Below, one piece after another: positions 17,694-27,401 of a stretch of 64,000 nucleotides of DNA. Under the pieces are notes generated by a model. The model made no database searches. It had not been told where the DNA came from and saw only the letters and a program-made list of their open reading frames with translations. A program made the position numbers and the translations under genes. Numbering within the stretch: position 1 is the stretch's first letter; every line of letters begins with the position of its first letter. Origin of the DNA: Trueperella sp. (GTDB lineage: Bacteria; Actinomycetota; Actinomycetes; Actinomycetales; Actinomycetaceae); the NCBI GenBank assembly GCA_030532125.1, contig JAUNLU010000001.1, forward strand, positions 239,960 to 303,959, in the 5' to 3' direction.

Positions 17694-18916
17694 TTGCTTT
17701 CCTCATTATTTGACGCTGCGGCGCTAGCAGTAGCGACGGCGGCGGTGACAGGGACGCTCTCCTCTGGAACCACATCCGTGCCGCACGAGCCAGCGGCCGG
17801 CAAAATAATAGTGAAAGTCGAACCCTTGCCGACTTCACTCCACAGCTTGATCCGCCCACCGTGATCTGCCACCACATGCTTCACTATGCTTAAGCCTAAG
17901 CCAGAACCGCCAGTTTCTCGGGAGCGAGCCTGATCACCCCGGTAGAAACGCTCGAAAATTCGATTGCGCGCCTCAGCCGGTATACCCTCACCTTGATCAA
18001 CCACAGCAATACGCACCTCATCATGCTGCGAACTTACCCCCACGCTGACGCGCGCATGCGGCGGCGAGTACCGCACCGCGTTATCCAAAAGATTACGGAT
18101 GGCAGTAGTTAGCCGGTGCTGATCGCCATACACCTGTAACCCAGACTCACCGCCCGTGACTAGGTCAATCGAACGCGATTCCACCTCAATGCGCACGCGC
18201 TCAACGGCGTCAGCCACTACTTCGTCAATCGAAACCTGCGTGGAACCAGCCAGGGAATCGCCCTCCTGCAGCCGCGACAGTTCAATGATCTCTTGCACCA
18301 GTGAGGCCAGGCGGCGCGACTCAGTAACCATCTGTTGCGAAAATTTCCGCACATGATCCGGCTCGTCCGCCACCTGGTAGATCGTCTCAGCCAACAAGCC
18401 AATCCCGCCCACCGGCGTCTTCAGTTCGTGGGAAACATTCGCCACGAAGTCGCGCCGAGTTTCTTCCAACCGGCGCTTGGCGGTGTTGTCCTCAAATAGC
18501 ACCAAAGTTTGGTCTCCGCCCATCGGGGCCGCCTGCACCCATACACTGCGGGCAATAAATTCATCCATCCCCAAGCTGGGGAGCCGCATCTGCATATCGG
18601 CAATCGCGCCAGTTGCGCGCACTCGTTCCGCTAACTCCAGGATATCGGTATTAACTTTGGCATCCCGCACCAACCCATACGCATATGCCAGCGTGGAAGC
18701 GCGCGCCACATCGTTGTCCGCATCTAGCACAATATGTGCCTGCGGCAACGCGGCCAACACCGCAGATACCTGCTGGGATTCAGAGATCGCGGGATCGGCG
18801 GCGGCGTCTGCATCGGCCGCGCGGGATCGTTGGGAGTGCAAATAAGCGACGGTTGCCGAAATGGCAATCAGCAAACCGAGCGCTACCCCCATCAAGAAAG
18901 CTAAACCTTCAGGCAT
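17690..18916 (-). CDS. senX3: Sensor histidine kinase SenX3-like
   Basis: A 408-residue kinase with one N-terminal membrane helix (~7-27), a PAS-like segment (~45-145), a HisKA dimerisation domain with His163 in NVSHELKTPVGGI, and an ATPase domain showing N-box LLDNAVRYSP, G1 QGEGIP and G2 SGLGLSIVKHV. A mycobacterial SenX3 has two helices, so the single visible helix is a small difference. It partners RegX3 through a 4-base overlap and should read phosphate status with help from PhoU and the Pst transporter (not in this window). The last ~30 residues form an Ala/Val-rich tail. Confidence 0.9.
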   Translation of the reverse strand: MPEGLAFLMGVALGLLIAISATVAYLHSQRSRAADADAAADPAISESQQVSAVLAALPQAHIVLDADNDVARASTLAYAYGLVRDAKVNTDILELAERVRATGAIADMQMRLPSLGMDEFIARSVWVQAAPMGGDQTLVLFEDNTAKRRLEETRRDFVANVSHELKTPVGGIGLLAETIYQVADEPDHVRKFSQQMVTESRRLASLVQEIIELSRLQEGDSLAGSTQVSIDEVVADAVERVRIEVESRSIDLVTGGESGLQVYGDQHRLTTAIRNLLDNAVRYSPPHARVSVGVSSQHDEVRIAVVDQGEGIPAEARNRIFERFYRGDQARSRETGGSGLGLSIVKHVVADHGGRIKLWSEVGKGSTFTIILPAAGSCGTDVVPEESVPVTAAVATASAAASNNEESK

Positions 18917-18966
18917 AGATCCAGCGTAGACTGTTTAGCGGTGCGGGTTGCAATTATTGGCATCCC

Positions 18967-18982
18967 GTAAACAACTGTTTAC
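18967..18982. promoter_or_regulatory. Inverted repeat GTAAACA-AC-TGTTTAC between senX3 and phoU
   Basis: A perfect 7-2-7 dyad lies midway between the divergent starts (18916 and 19058). A second CTGTTTA half-site sits near 18931. The position suits an operator for both genes, possibly RegX3 autoregulation, but I cannot match it to a proven RegX3 box. Confidence 0.4.
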
Positions 18983-19057
18983 CCAACCGAAGCGTGGCAT
19001 TAACTTTGCTTTGGTGCAATAGGCGTGTTCGTCCGCTGCAATAAAAGAGGAGCAACT

Positions 19058-19738
19058 GTGCGGAAACAATTTCGGGAAGAAATGGCGACCCTTACCGACA
19101 CGTTGATTATGGAAGCGCGCGCTGCTGCCAAAGCCATGGAGAATGCGGCTGCGTCGCTGAAAGATGCCAACTTGGCACTGGCAGAGAAAGTGATTGACGC
19201 CGATGCGTCTATCGACCTGCTAGAACGCAACGTAGATGAGCAGGGTATCTCGCTGCTAGCTCGGCAAGCTCCGGTTGCTTCTGATCTGCGGGCAGTAGTT
19301 TCGGCGCTGCGACTATCCGCCACTATTGAGCGCATGGGCGACCTAGCGCGGCACGTAGCGTATATTGCGCGCGGGCGTTACCCCCAGATCGTTGCCTCGG
19401 GCGAAGTATATGAGCTAATGGTTGCGATGGCAGATAAAGCCGTTGAAGTGGGCCGTGCGGTAGTTAAGCTGCTGGAGACGCAGGACCTGTCAGTTGCTGA
19501 TGTGCTACTTGCTGAAGACGATGTGCTGGATGAATTACACCGAAAGTCTTTCGAATATGTGCTTGATGAGGACTACCAGCTAACTCGGCAAGAAACCGTT
19601 GACACCGTGCTGTTGTGCCGGTACCTGGAGCGGTTCGGTGACCACGGGGTCTCAGTGGCGCACCGGATGCGGTTCCTGGTTACTGGCATGATGCCAGATG
19701 ACGAGGAAGACGACGTACCTGGTATCGAAATCAACTAG
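19058..19738 (+). CDS. phoU: Phosphate signalling protein PhoU
   Basis: A 226-residue PhoU, a cytoplasmic adaptor that holds the phosphate-sensing kinase in its inactive state when Pst transport is adequate. It has two PhoU helical repeats (~10-95 and ~115-205), each with the metal-binding E/D pattern (DADASIDLLERNVDEQG; LAEDDVLDELHRKSFEY), and the MGDLARHVAYIAR and LERFGDHGVSVAHR signatures. I chose GTG 19058 for its GAGGAG six bases upstream; a GTG at 19025 lies in the leader. It is divergent from senX3-regX3. Confidence 0.92.
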   Translation: MRKQFREEMATLTDTLIMEARAAAKAMENAAASLKDANLALAEKVIDADASIDLLERNVDEQGISLLARQAPVASDLRAVVSALRLSATIERMGDLARHVAYIARGRYPQIVASGEVYELMVAMADKAVEVGRAVVKLLETQDLSVADVLLAEDDVLDELHRKSFEYVLDEDYQLTRQETVDTVLLCRYLERFGDHGVSVAHRMRFLVTGMMPDDEEDDVPGIEIN

Positions 19739-19750
19739 AGACGGTAGTTA

Positions 19751-19789
19751 AAGGTTGGGGGCTGATCATCTTGATCAGCCCCCAACCTT
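19751..19789. terminator. Bidirectional rho-independent terminator, phoU/gpmA
   Basis: An 18-bp perfect stem (19751-19768 with 19772-19789) has a 3-base loop and a T-rich tail on the plus strand. It lies 12 bases after the phoU stop and serves the convergent gpmA end as well. Confidence 0.93.
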
Positions 19790-19864
19790 TGTTATTACTG
19801 GTTTCAGTTTTTACTAAGTGCGCCGTGGGCGCTTTGCCGATTAGGCAGCTATTTTACTGCCAGA

Positions 19865-20605
19865 CTACTTGCCTTGGTTGGCAACTGCGGCAATCGCTGC
19901 CTTAGCTGCTTCTGGATCCAAGTAGGTTCCGCCGGGCACAACTGGTTGTAGCGTATCTTCGTCCAGTTCATAGTAGAGCGGAATGCCAGTTGGAATGTTC
20001 AGACTGGAGATTTCCGCATCCGAGATGCCGTCCAGGTGCTTGACGATAGCGCGCAGTGAGTTGCCGTGCGCAGCAATCATTACGGTTTGGCCAGTCTTTA
20101 GAGCTGGCACAATTTCCTCATCCCAGTATGGGAGTAGCCGCTCTAGTACGTCTTTAAGACATTCGGTACGCGGGATAGGTTCACCGGCATAACGGGGATC
20201 AGAGTCCTGCGAAAATTCGGAGCCAAGTTCAATTTCTGGCGGTGGAACATCGTAGGACCGGCGCCACTGCATGAACTGGTCTTCGCCGTACTCGTCCCGG
20301 ATCTCTTTCTTGTTCTTGCCTTGCAGAGCACCATAGTGCCGCTCGTTGAGGCGCCAGTGCCGTTTTACTGGGATCCAATGCCGGTCAGCGGCATTGAGGG
20401 CGAGATTTGCGGTCGAGATAGCGCGGCGCAGCAGCGAAGTGTAGAGCACATCTGGCAGAATGCCTGCCTCTGCCAAAAGATGCCCGGCACGCTCTGCTTC
20501 TTCCGCACCGAGTTCGGAAAGCGGCACATCCACCCAGCCAGTGAACAGGTTCTTGGCGTTCCAGTCACTTTGGCCGTGGCGAACCAATAGCAATTTATAA
20601 GTCAT
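19865..20605 (-). CDS. gpmA: 2,3-bisphosphoglycerate-dependent phosphoglycerate mutase
   Basis: A 246-residue dPGM interconverting 3- and 2-phosphoglycerate in glycolysis. Visible are the phosphohistidine motif [18 protein letters not shown], the [12 protein letters not shown] substrate loop and [15 protein letters not shown] with the second catalytic histidine. I chose ATG 20605 for AAGGAAG six bases upstream and the family start [11 protein letters not shown]. Its closeness to senX3-regX3-phoU is conserved in mycobacteria (gpm1 next to senX3). Confidence 0.94.
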   Translation of the reverse strand: MTYKLLLVRHGQSDWNAKNLFTGWVDVPLSELGAEEAERAGHLLAEAGILPDVLYTSLLRRAISTANLALNAADRHWIPVKRHWRLNERHYGALQGKNKKEIRDEYGEDQFMQWRRSYDVPPPEIELGSEFSQDSDPRYAGEPIPRTECLKDVLERLLPYWDEEIVPALKTGQTVMIAAHGNSLRAIVKHLDGISDAEISSLNIPTGIPLYYELDEDTLQPVVPGGTYLDPEAAKAAIAAVANQGK

Positions 20606-20770
20606 ATTTTGCTTCCTTCGCAGCATAGTTACGGTACACAGTTAGCTTACCTGAAAGCTCCGCTGCCATTCTTATTGCGACCGGAGATAGATCTGGTGCG
20701 GAGCAGAGCTGATACGGTGCACGGCACCTACTGCTCATCAGGTAGTTATACCTGCGCCATGGAATAAAAC

Positions 20771-20802
20771 AGGGCGGCCAGTGCAGATGCACTGGCCGCC
20801 CT
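20771..20802 (-). terminator. Rho-independent terminator of the YhgE/Pip gene
   Basis: AGGGCGGCCAGTGCA (20771-20785) pairs with 20788-20802. On the minus strand the stem is followed by GTTTTATT, 19 bases past the stop at 20821. Confidence 0.9.
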
Positions 20803-20820
20803 GGGTTAGTTAGTGAGTGA

Positions 20821-23421
20821 CTAGGCGGTTGCTACCGCTTCTTCACTTACGTTGCGGTTCTTGACCATCAGCGAGAGCGAGAGCACTACGCCGATGACTA
20901 GGAACACGATTGCGCCGATCAGCAAGCCAGCGAATGATCCGCCGGTCATAACTGCCCGGAACAGGTCAGATGCGTTCTCCACTGGGGAGATCTTGACCAG
21001 GCTGCGCAGCCATGGGGTGACGCCGCCCGTGATTCCTAGAATGATCGAGAAGGCGAAGAATCCGAAGATGATCGCCCGACCGATGTTGCCAAGCCAGCCG
21101 ACTAGACCATGGTTGATGAGCGTGAAGCTGACCCCAACCATTGCGCCGAGTAGCAGCATGGCGATGAATGCACTCGCACCAGCTTCAGCAACTGCAGCAC
21201 CGACTAGACCAAGTACCGCGCCGATGATGGCGTTGATGATACCCGGCTTAGCAATTGCCTTGCCCCAGGTGCCTGGCGAGCTGACTGCGGCAGCGAGTTC
21301 GCGACCGCTGCGCGAAGCAAAGGCGATGAGACCTGCGCCCCACAGCACGCTAGCGATGAGCAGAGCAACCATGTAGTTGGTGCCTGGCGTTACTACGTCA
21401 AGCTTGGTGACTGGCAGACCAGCTGCTTCAGAAACAATCTTCTTCTCATCCTTGGTGAAGCTCGGGATATCATCCTTGCCTGCTACCAGTTCGGATTCGA
21501 ATAGGATTGCACCTTCGTTCAGTTCTACCGTGCCGTCAGAGATTTGACGCAGACCGTCTTCGAGCATCGCAGCACCGTCATCAAGCTGTACTGCACCGTC
21601 GGCAATCTGAGTAGTGCCGTCCTTGAGCTCGCCAGTACCGTCATAAAGCTCAGTCAGACCAGACTTGAGACCTTGGCCTTCAGTCTTCGGGTCAACCGAG
21701 ACGATCTTGGCTCCGAGTGCCTGCTCTACCTGAGCCTTGGTGGCCCGGACCGGGTTGCCCTTGTCGTCAACTACTGGCATGCCCTTTGCGTCAACAACGA
21801 ACACTGGTGGAACTTCACTTACCAACGGGATTTCACTGTTATCCGCGAAGACTAGCTTGTAGGAGTAGCTGTCCATACCAGCCTTGACAGCGCCTAGACC
21901 AACAGCAACTTCCTGGACACCGCCGACTAGCTGAGCAGCCTGAGCCTTGGAGTTGGTCGGGAGGCCATTGGCGTCTAGTTCGCCATCGAGCAGCTGACCA
22001 GCAAACATCTGCTTGAACAGATCGAGACCGTTCATCAGGTTAGTCTTACCAGCAAGACCGTCTGGCGTTTCACCTGTCTTACAAGGCCGCGTAACTACGT
22101 TGCCGGCAGCATCCAACTGGCCATCAGAACAGATGGCCTTATCGCCTTCCATCCTGGCTTCGATGCTGGCCGCGTTCATATAGTTCGGATTCAGCACGTA
22201 CTGCATCCAGGCATCGAAGTTGGACGAGCCATCAGCGTTACGCAGTGGAACATCCGAGCCGCCGATAGAGGTTGCTACAGTTTCCAGTGCGCCCTGGAAG
22301 CCACCAACGAATGCCGGTTCGACCATCCACATTGCGGAACTATCCTGGTAGAACAGGGTGAGACCCATTTCCATGATGCGCTTAGCGTTGGTCTGAATCT
22401 CCTGGTAGCTGTTCTGGGCATCGGTTAGTGCAGCATCCCACTGGTATGGAGCAGTGGTTTCCTTCGGTGGGCACTTACTGAAAGCCCCTGGCTTGCCGGT
22501 GATGCCGTAGCATTTATCTACACGCGGAATGCTGACAGCGTCAGCGGGGTAAACAGAAGCCGCGCCGAATAGTAGGGCTACCCCAGCCGCACCGCCGCGG
22601 ACATCGTCATAACCAGCGTAGAGCTGCTCGGTGCCATCAACGTATGCGAGAATACCTGGAGCCAATTCGCCGACATAGCCGTTGTAAACTTCGTCGACTG
22701 CATCCTTGGACAGCATCTCAGCACCGTCCTTAAGCATCTTTACCCCAGCGCGTAGTTCAGCAGCACCAGCGTCGAGTTCAGCGGCACCTGGGCGAAGTTC
22801 TGCGGTACCAGCCTTGAGCTCAACGGTGCCGGCATGTGCTTCACCTGCACCATCACGCAGTTGATCGGAACCATCACGGATCTGCTGGGCACCGTCGATG
22901 ATGTCATCGAATGCGCCAGAAATTTCATTGAAGCCATCGAAAACGCCCTCGGCAAACGCCGTCTGTAGGGCTTGGTTAACGCTGTCAGTAGCAACGTAAT
23001 TAACGATCTGTGATACGAGGCCATCAACCAAGGTGGTTTGATCCGAAACCTTGATATCAATGTGCGTCGTGTCAGTAACATTCGCATCCATCGTGGTGAA
23101 AGAGGAAGCTACCTTCGTGAAGTCCGAAGGAATGGTAACCACTGCCGCGTACTTGCCGTCTTTCAGGCCCTTTTCCGCGGTTTCAGCATCTACAACTTCC
23201 CAGGCGATCGACGGATCGTCAATCATACCTTGTGCTACTTCGTCACCAATGCGCATAGGCTCACCGGCAACATCAGCCATCTGGTCGTTATTAACAATCG
23301 CACCAGCTGGCGCATCCTGCGATAGCGCAAGCCCTAGGAATCCTCCCAGAACCAGCACAGGCAGAAGAATCATGCCGACGACCGTGCGCCATGAAGCCTT
23401 CTTGATGTTGGTCTCAGACAT
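20821..23421 (-). CDS. YhgE/Pip domain membrane protein
   Basis: An 866-residue protein of the YhgE/Pip ('phage infection protein') family. It has an N-terminal helix (~13-35), a very long extracellular part (~36-690), and five to six helices clustered at ~690-855. Two regions (~175-245 and ~585-660) are pseudo-heptad stretches repeating DGxxxL/xGxxxL (for example AGTAELRPGAAEL and KDGTTQIADGAVQL), the coiled-coil-like pattern of the family. The central ~330 residues between them include cysteines and may be a secreted binding domain. Family members are phage receptors in Firmicutes and are linked to type VII secretion or lipid export; the role here is unknown. The start ATG follows AAGGGAA. 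It ends at a strong terminator. Confidence 0.82.
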   Translation of the reverse strand: MSETNIKKASWRTVVGMILLPVLVLGGFLGLALSQDAPAGAIVNNDQMADVAGEPMRIGDEVAQGMIDDPSIAWEVVDAETAEKGLKDGKYAAVVTIPSDFTKVASSFTTMDANVTDTTHIDIKVSDQTTLVDGLVSQIVNYVATDSVNQALQTAFAEGVFDGFNEISGAFDDIIDGAQQIRDGSDQLRDGAGEAHAGTVELKAGTAELRPGAAELDAGAAELRAGVKMLKDGAEMLSKDAVDEVYNGYVGELAPGILAYVDGTEQLYAGYDDVRGGAAGVALLFGAASVYPADAVSIPRVDKCYGITGKPGAFSKCPPKETTAPYQWDAALTDAQNSYQEIQTNAKRIMEMGLTLFYQDSSAMWMVEPAFVGGFQGALETVATSIGGSDVPLRNADGSSNFDAWMQYVLNPNYMNAASIEARMEGDKAICSDGQLDAAGNVVTRPCKTGETPDGLAGKTNLMNGLDLFKQMFAGQLLDGELDANGLPTNSKAQAAQLVGGVQEVAVGLGAVKAGMDSYSYKLVFADNSEIPLVSEVPPVFVVDAKGMPVVDDKGNPVRATKAQVEQALGAKIVSVDPKTEGQGLKSGLTELYDGTGELKDGTTQIADGAVQLDDGAAMLEDGLRQISDGTVELNEGAILFESELVAGKDDIPSFTKDEKKIVSEAAGLPVTKLDVVTPGTNYMVALLIASVLWGAGLIAFASRSGRELAAAVSSPGTWGKAIAKPGIINAIIGAVLGLVGAAVAEAGASAFIAMLLLGAMVGVSFTLINHGLVGWLGNIGRAIIFGFFAFSIILGITGGVTPWLRSLVKISPVENASDLFRAVMTGGSFAGLLIGAIVFLVIGVVLSLSLMVKNRNVSEEAVATA

Positions 23422-23735
23422 AAATTATTCCCTTCTCACCTGATACTCAGTGCTTAGAGTCAGATGAACCTTTCGGTCAGTTCTCCTCACGGTATGAGGA
23501 CTCCCCTATCCTGTTGCCCAGCTACTTTGCTGGTCAACAGGGTCAGTTCGGATCGAGAATATCACGAACAGTTATCTATTGTCCTGTTTTCTTGAGTTAT
23601 CACTCGAGAACCTGCACATATTTCAGAATGTGGCGGGCTCATGTTCGAAAATACGGTAATGCATGGGAGCAGAGCCCCACTGGACCTAGCATCGCCGATA
23701 GGAAATTGGAGCTACCTGGGGGAAGAGAAAATCAG
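23422..23735. other. 314-bp region between the YhgE gene and tRNA-Thr
   Basis: No gene is seen. It contains the inverted repeat TCCTCA-CGGTA-TGAGGA (23484-23500), an imperfect stem-loop at 23510-23541 (CCTGTTG...CAACAGG with inner CCAGC/GCTGG), and an AT-rich stretch at 23555-23610 suitable for the minus-strand promoter of the YhgE gene. Confidence 0.5.
23484..23500. promoter_or_regulatory. 6-5-6 inverted repeat upstream of the YhgE gene, possible operator
   Basis: TCCTCA and TGAGGA flank CGGTA, 63 bases upstream of the start codon at 23421. The symmetry and position suggest a regulator site or a leader hairpin; no regulator gene is adjacent. Confidence 0.35.
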
Positions 23736-23808
23736 AGCCACCTGTGGGAATCGAACCCACGACCTTCTCATTACGAGTGAGACGCTCTACCGACTGAGCT
23801 AAGGTGGC
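23736..23808 (-). tRNA. tRNA-Thr (CGT)
   Basis: A cloverleaf of 73 bases: acceptor stem GCCACCT/AGGTGGC, D-loop AGCTCAGTCGGTAGAG, anticodon stem TCTCA/TGAGA with loop CTCGTAA (anticodon CGT, reading ACG), and T-arm GTGGGTTCGATTCCCAC. The 3' CCA is not encoded. It precedes the peptidase-holB-tmk-topA block. Confidence 0.96.
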
Positions 23809-23932
23809 GCACTTTACAGCGTGACTAAACCTACCTAAAAGCATTCCGCAATTTCAAATAAAAACAGCTGCTGCCGCGTATTTCACTCCCGGGAGATATC
23901 CGGATCACTCCAGTACAGCTGATTCAGCGCTA

Positions 23933-25492
23933 TTAGTATGCGGCTGTGTTTGGGCACACCAACCCGCCCTGCGGGACTTTTCCGTTAATAAGGTAGTCGT
24001 CCACCGGGCGGCGGATGCAGTCACCCGCTCGCACATACGCAGTATGCCCTTCACCCTCCCAGGTAAGTAAGACGCTGGATTCCAACTTCTTGGCAAACTC
24101 CTGTGACCACTGGTAGGGCGTAGCCGGATCGCCGGTAGTACCTATTACTACTATCGGAGCTACTTCCGAGGCAGCGCCACCCGCAGTTTCAGCTGATGCA
24201 TTTACCTGGCTAGGCACGAACTCCCGATCTGGGGAAATTGGCCACACCTGGCACAGGTATTCGGAATATCCCATTACCTTGCCAAAAATTGGCGACTCTT
24301 TTGCCAGCTGGTCTGCCTGTTCCCGCCAAGTGGCGTTATCGCCCACCGCCGGCACATCGGCACAATTAACCGCCCAATTCGCCTGAATCATATTGGAAGT
24401 AAATTCGCCGTCTAGCCCAATAGACATATAGGTATCGAAAATAAACTGGAATGTTGAGCCGTCATTTTCGGTAAATACCTGGTTGAACGCCAGGGAGAGA
24501 ATCGGCCAGGTGGTGTTGTCATATAGCGGGGTGATGATGCCGTACAGCAGCGCAGTTTGGGTAAGCGGGCGGTCGGGTTTACTGGTTGGTATCGGGCTTT
24601 CCAGTACTCGGTCCATTAGGTCAATCACCTGCTCGCGCGCCTGCGCCACAGTGCCAGTGAACGGGCAGTTGGTACCGGCTAAACAGTCCGTCAGATAGGC
24701 ATCGAAAGCCGCTTCAAAGCCCTTGGATTGTGCTAAAGACTGCTCGAAACTGCTGACGTCAACATCCACTACGCCGTCTAACACCATCCGCCCCACATTC
24801 TGCGGGAACAATTTTGCGTAGGCATCCCCGAGCTGAGTGCCATAGGAAAACCCCAGGTAATAAAGCTGTGGATCCCCCAAGACATGGCGCATCACGTCCA
24901 TATCGCGCGCCACATAGGCGGTGCCAACATAGCTCAACTCTGCGCCGGCATTAGCGGCACAGCCCGCAGCGAGACGGCGGATATCCGCTTCGGACTCCGC
25001 TTCACCGGCCGGGGTGTCCGGGTAGCTGGCTTCCAACAGCGGAATCAACTCCGCAGCTGGCAAGCAGCTCACTGGCGTAGAGTCACCCACTCCACGCGGG
25101 TCAAAGCCGATGATGTCGAAGTTGTTGCGCAAAGCGGGGGAAAAATAGGTTGCCGCATTTTCTGCCATTTCTTTGCCGCTACTGCCTGGACCGCCGGGAT
25201 TCACTAGCAAAGACCCGATTGCCTTACCGCGCGCGGAGTGCTTGGCCAGGGCAACCGTTATGGTTTCTCCGTTTGGGTTCGCATAGTCCATCGGCACAGT
25301 CAGCTCGGCGCATTTGAGCTTCCCACAATCTTCCCAAGTCAGTTCCTGGGTGTAGAAATCTTCTAGCCCGGCTGGGATGGCAGGCATCTCCGCAGAAATC
25401 CCAGAACTTGCAGGGGAATCTGCAGTACACGCACCGAGCAGTAGCGGGAGCGCTGCAAAAAAGACGACGATTGGGCGCAGGGTTTTATTCAC
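23933..25492 (-). CDS. Secreted lipoprotein alpha/beta-hydrolase, TAP-like peptidase (S33)
   Basis: A 519-residue protein starting with a lipoprotein signal peptide (LLLGAC, Cys22 lipidated) and so held on the outer face of the membrane. The alpha/beta-hydrolase fold has the oxyanion segment NPGGPGSSG, nucleophile in GFSYGTQ, acid in TTGDPATPY, and histidine in EGEGHTAY near the C-terminus (TAP-like C-terminal domain). Relatives are Streptomyces secreted tripeptidyl aminopeptidases, often encoded right after holB as here, and mycobacterial Hip1-type proteases. The GTG start at 25490-25492 has no Shine-Dalgarno but has TATGCT exactly six bases before it, suggesting a leaderless mRNA. Confidence 0.88.
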   Translation of the reverse strand: MNKTLRPIVVFFAALPLLLGACTADSPASSGISAEMPAIPAGLEDFYTQELTWEDCGKLKCAELTVPMDYANPNGETITVALAKHSARGKAIGSLLVNPGGPGSSGKEMAENAATYFSPALRNNFDIIGFDPRGVGDSTPVSCLPAAELIPLLEASYPDTPAGEAESEADIRRLAAGCAANAGAELSYVGTAYVARDMDVMRHVLGDPQLYYLGFSYGTQLGDAYAKLFPQNVGRMVLDGVVDVDVSSFEQSLAQSKGFEAAFDAYLTDCLAGTNCPFTGTVAQAREQVIDLMDRVLESPIPTSKPDRPLTQTALLYGIITPLYDNTTWPILSLAFNQVFTENDGSTFQFIFDTYMSIGLDGEFTSNMIQANWAVNCADVPAVGDNATWREQADQLAKESPIFGKVMGYSEYLCQVWPISPDREFVPSQVNASAETAGGAASEVAPIVVIGTTGDPATPYQWSQEFAKKLESSVLLTWEGEGHTAYVRAGDCIRRPVDDYLINGKVPQGGLVCPNTAAY

Positions 25493-25498
25493 CTATTC

Positions 25499-25504
25499 AG
25501 CATA
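25499..25504 (-). promoter_or_regulatory. Leaderless -10 element of the TAP-like peptidase gene
   Basis: TATGCT, six bases, then GTG. Transcription would start on or next to the start codon. No clear -35 is seen. Confidence 0.5.
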
Positions 25505-25596
25505 ACTGGCGGTACCGGAAACTGCTGGGAGGGCGGGGAGCTGGGGATAATTTGTGCGCAGTGGATAACCTGTGGGATTGCCGGTGTACGGGACGG

Positions 25597-26769
25597 CTAG
25601 GGCACACGCACGGCCACTAATGCCGCTTCCAGCGCCAATAACGGCGCCACATTAGACCGCAAGCGCTCCCGGGCTTGGCTGAGCGCTTCCAATTTGGTGA
25701 TTGTTTGGTCCGGGCTAGTAGCAGCCGCGATTCGGGTGATATGCGCGGCATAATCCATATTTATTAAGTCTACTTGTGCGCTGAGCTGGGTTATCAGCAC
25801 ATCACGGTAGAACGAAATCAGATAAATCAGTTCGCGATCCAAAGTGTCGCGTTGCCGGCGCGTGGCGCGTTTCTTGGCGTCTTCTGCCATACCTTTTATC
25901 TGAGACCGCACCGCAGCTGGCATCTTGGCTCCCGACTCCAAACCCAATGCCGCGAGGTATTCGGCTTGCTCGGCGTCCACACCGGCGTCATCACTAGCGG
26001 AGTCAGCCAACTGGATTAGGTGTGCAGCAGCGATAGCGGCGTCGCCCACTCCGCGAGTAGTTATCGCCACTTCCAAGGTTTGGGTGCGCAGCCGGGCAGC
26101 TTGCGGATCGGTGGCCAGCGCCCGGGCGACGCCAATATGCGATTGCGCGGCGCGCGCAGCGATAAGCGCTTTTTCCGGGGTGACGTCAGTTTCTTTGACA
26201 ATCAGATCTGCCACTAGCTGCGGATCAGGAGTTACCAGATTTATGTTGCGGCACCGGGAGCGGATAGTGGGCAGCACATCAGCCGGAGCCGGGGTGCACA
26301 GCATCCAGACCGTGCGCGGCCCAGGCTCTTCGATCGCTTTCAGCAGCACGTTTGTGGTGTTCGGCAACATGCGATCGGCATCTTCCACGATGAAAACGCG
26401 CCATTTGCCGGATGCGGGGGCCAGATAGGAGCTGGCCACATACTCGCGAACTTCGTCAATGGTGATGGTAACCAAACTAGTGCTGACGACGGTGACGTCC
26501 GGGTGGTTATTGCCCATGGCTGCCTGACATTCGGCGCAGGTGCCGCAGCCAGGGGTTTCGCCGGTGCACAGCAGCGCAGCTGCCAAAGTTTTTGCCGCAA
26601 CGGCGCGGCCGGATCCGGGTGGGCCGGTGAATAGCCAGGCATGGCTCATTGCCGCAGCAGGGGCGGAGGACGGGGCGGCGGCGGATAGGAGCGTGCGAGC
26701 CGCGGCAGCGGCTCGCTGTAGCTCAGCAATGGCGGCATTTTGCCCAACTAACTGCTCGAATACACTCAT
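25597..26769 (-). CDS. holB: DNA polymerase III subunit delta'
   Basis: A 390-residue clamp-loader subunit. N-terminal AAA+ domain: P-loop-like [16 protein letters not shown] (arginine where ATPases have lysine, as expected for the non-hydrolysing delta' subunit), the four-cysteine zinc module [14 protein letters not shown], the [21 protein letters not shown] segment and sensor-type SRC (IRSRCRNI). The C-terminal collar domain follows. It works with DnaX and HolA to load the sliding clamp. Its start overlaps the tmk stop by 4 bases; tmk-holB is a conserved pair. Confidence 0.92.
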   Translation of the reverse strand: MSVFEQLVGQNAAIAELQRAAAAARTLLSAAAPSSAPAAAMSHAWLFTGPPGSGRAVAAKTLAAALLCTGETPGCGTCAECQAAMGNNHPDVTVVSTSLVTITIDEVREYVASSYLAPASGKWRVFIVEDADRMLPNTTNVLLKAIEEPGPRTVWMLCTPAPADVLPTIRSRCRNINLVTPDPQLVADLIVKETDVTPEKALIAARAAQSHIGVARALATDPQAARLRTQTLEVAITTRGVGDAAIAAAHLIQLADSASDDAGVDAEQAEYLAALGLESGAKMPAAVRSQIKGMAEDAKKRATRRQRDTLDRELIYLISFYRDVLITQLSAQVDLINMDYAAHITRIAAATSPDQTITKLEALSQARERLRSNVAPLLALEAALVAVRVP

Positions 26770-27401
26770 GGGCGATCCGGAGCGGGCAGTGGGGGCAGCA
26801 GTGGTTCAATTGCGGCAAGAATGGCAGCCGCAATCTCCGACTTAGGCAATGCGGCATTTAATACCAGGAATCGATCCGGGGCAGCTGCCGCGAGCGCCAA
26901 GAACTCTTGGCGCACCGCCTCGTGGAACGAGGCGCCGGCTGCTTCCAGCCGGTCGCGATCCGGGCCGACCCGCTCAGCTGCGGTCTGGGCGTCTACATCT
27001 AGCAAAATGGTCCGCCGGGGCAACAGACCGCCGGTAGCCCACTCGGATAATTCCAAGATCTGCTCCGCGCCTAAATCCCGAGCCGCGCCCTGATAAGCGA
27101 GCGAAGAATCCAGGTAGCGGTCAGTAATCACCACCGCCCCGCGCTGCAGTGCCGGCAAAATTTTAGTTGCCACATGTTGGGCACGATCTGCCGCATAGAG
27201 CAAAGCTTCGGCGCGGGGCGCCACATGCCCGCCGTGCAACAGCAGTTGGCGGATCTCCTGCCCTAACTCCGTGCCGCCCGGCTCACGCGTCAGCACCACT
27301 TCATAACCCCGTGCCGCCAGCCGCTGCGCCAACAGTTCTGCTTGAGTGGATTTACCGGAACCGTCGCCGCCCTCAAAGGAGAGGAATAAGCCCGTCTCCA
27401 T
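26766..27401 (-). CDS. tmk: Thymidylate kinase
   Basis: A 211-residue dTMP kinase providing dTDP for DNA synthesis. It has P-loop [21 protein letters not shown], the [12 protein letters not shown] motif and a lid region ([16 protein letters not shown]) with standard spacing. The ATG overlaps the topA stop by one base and the gene overlaps holB, so topA-tmk-holB is one translationally coupled unit, an order known from Streptomyces and mycobacteria. Confidence 0.95.
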   Translation of the reverse strand: METGLFLSFEGGDGSGKSTQAELLAQRLAARGYEVVLTREPGGTELGQEIRQLLLHGGHVAPRAEALLYAADRAQHVATKILPALQRGAVVITDRYLDSSLAYQGAARDLGAEQILELSEWATGGLLPRRTILLDVDAQTAAERVGPDRDRLEAAGASFHEAVRQEFLALAAAAPDRFLVLNAALPKSEIAAAILAAIEPLLPPLPAPDRP

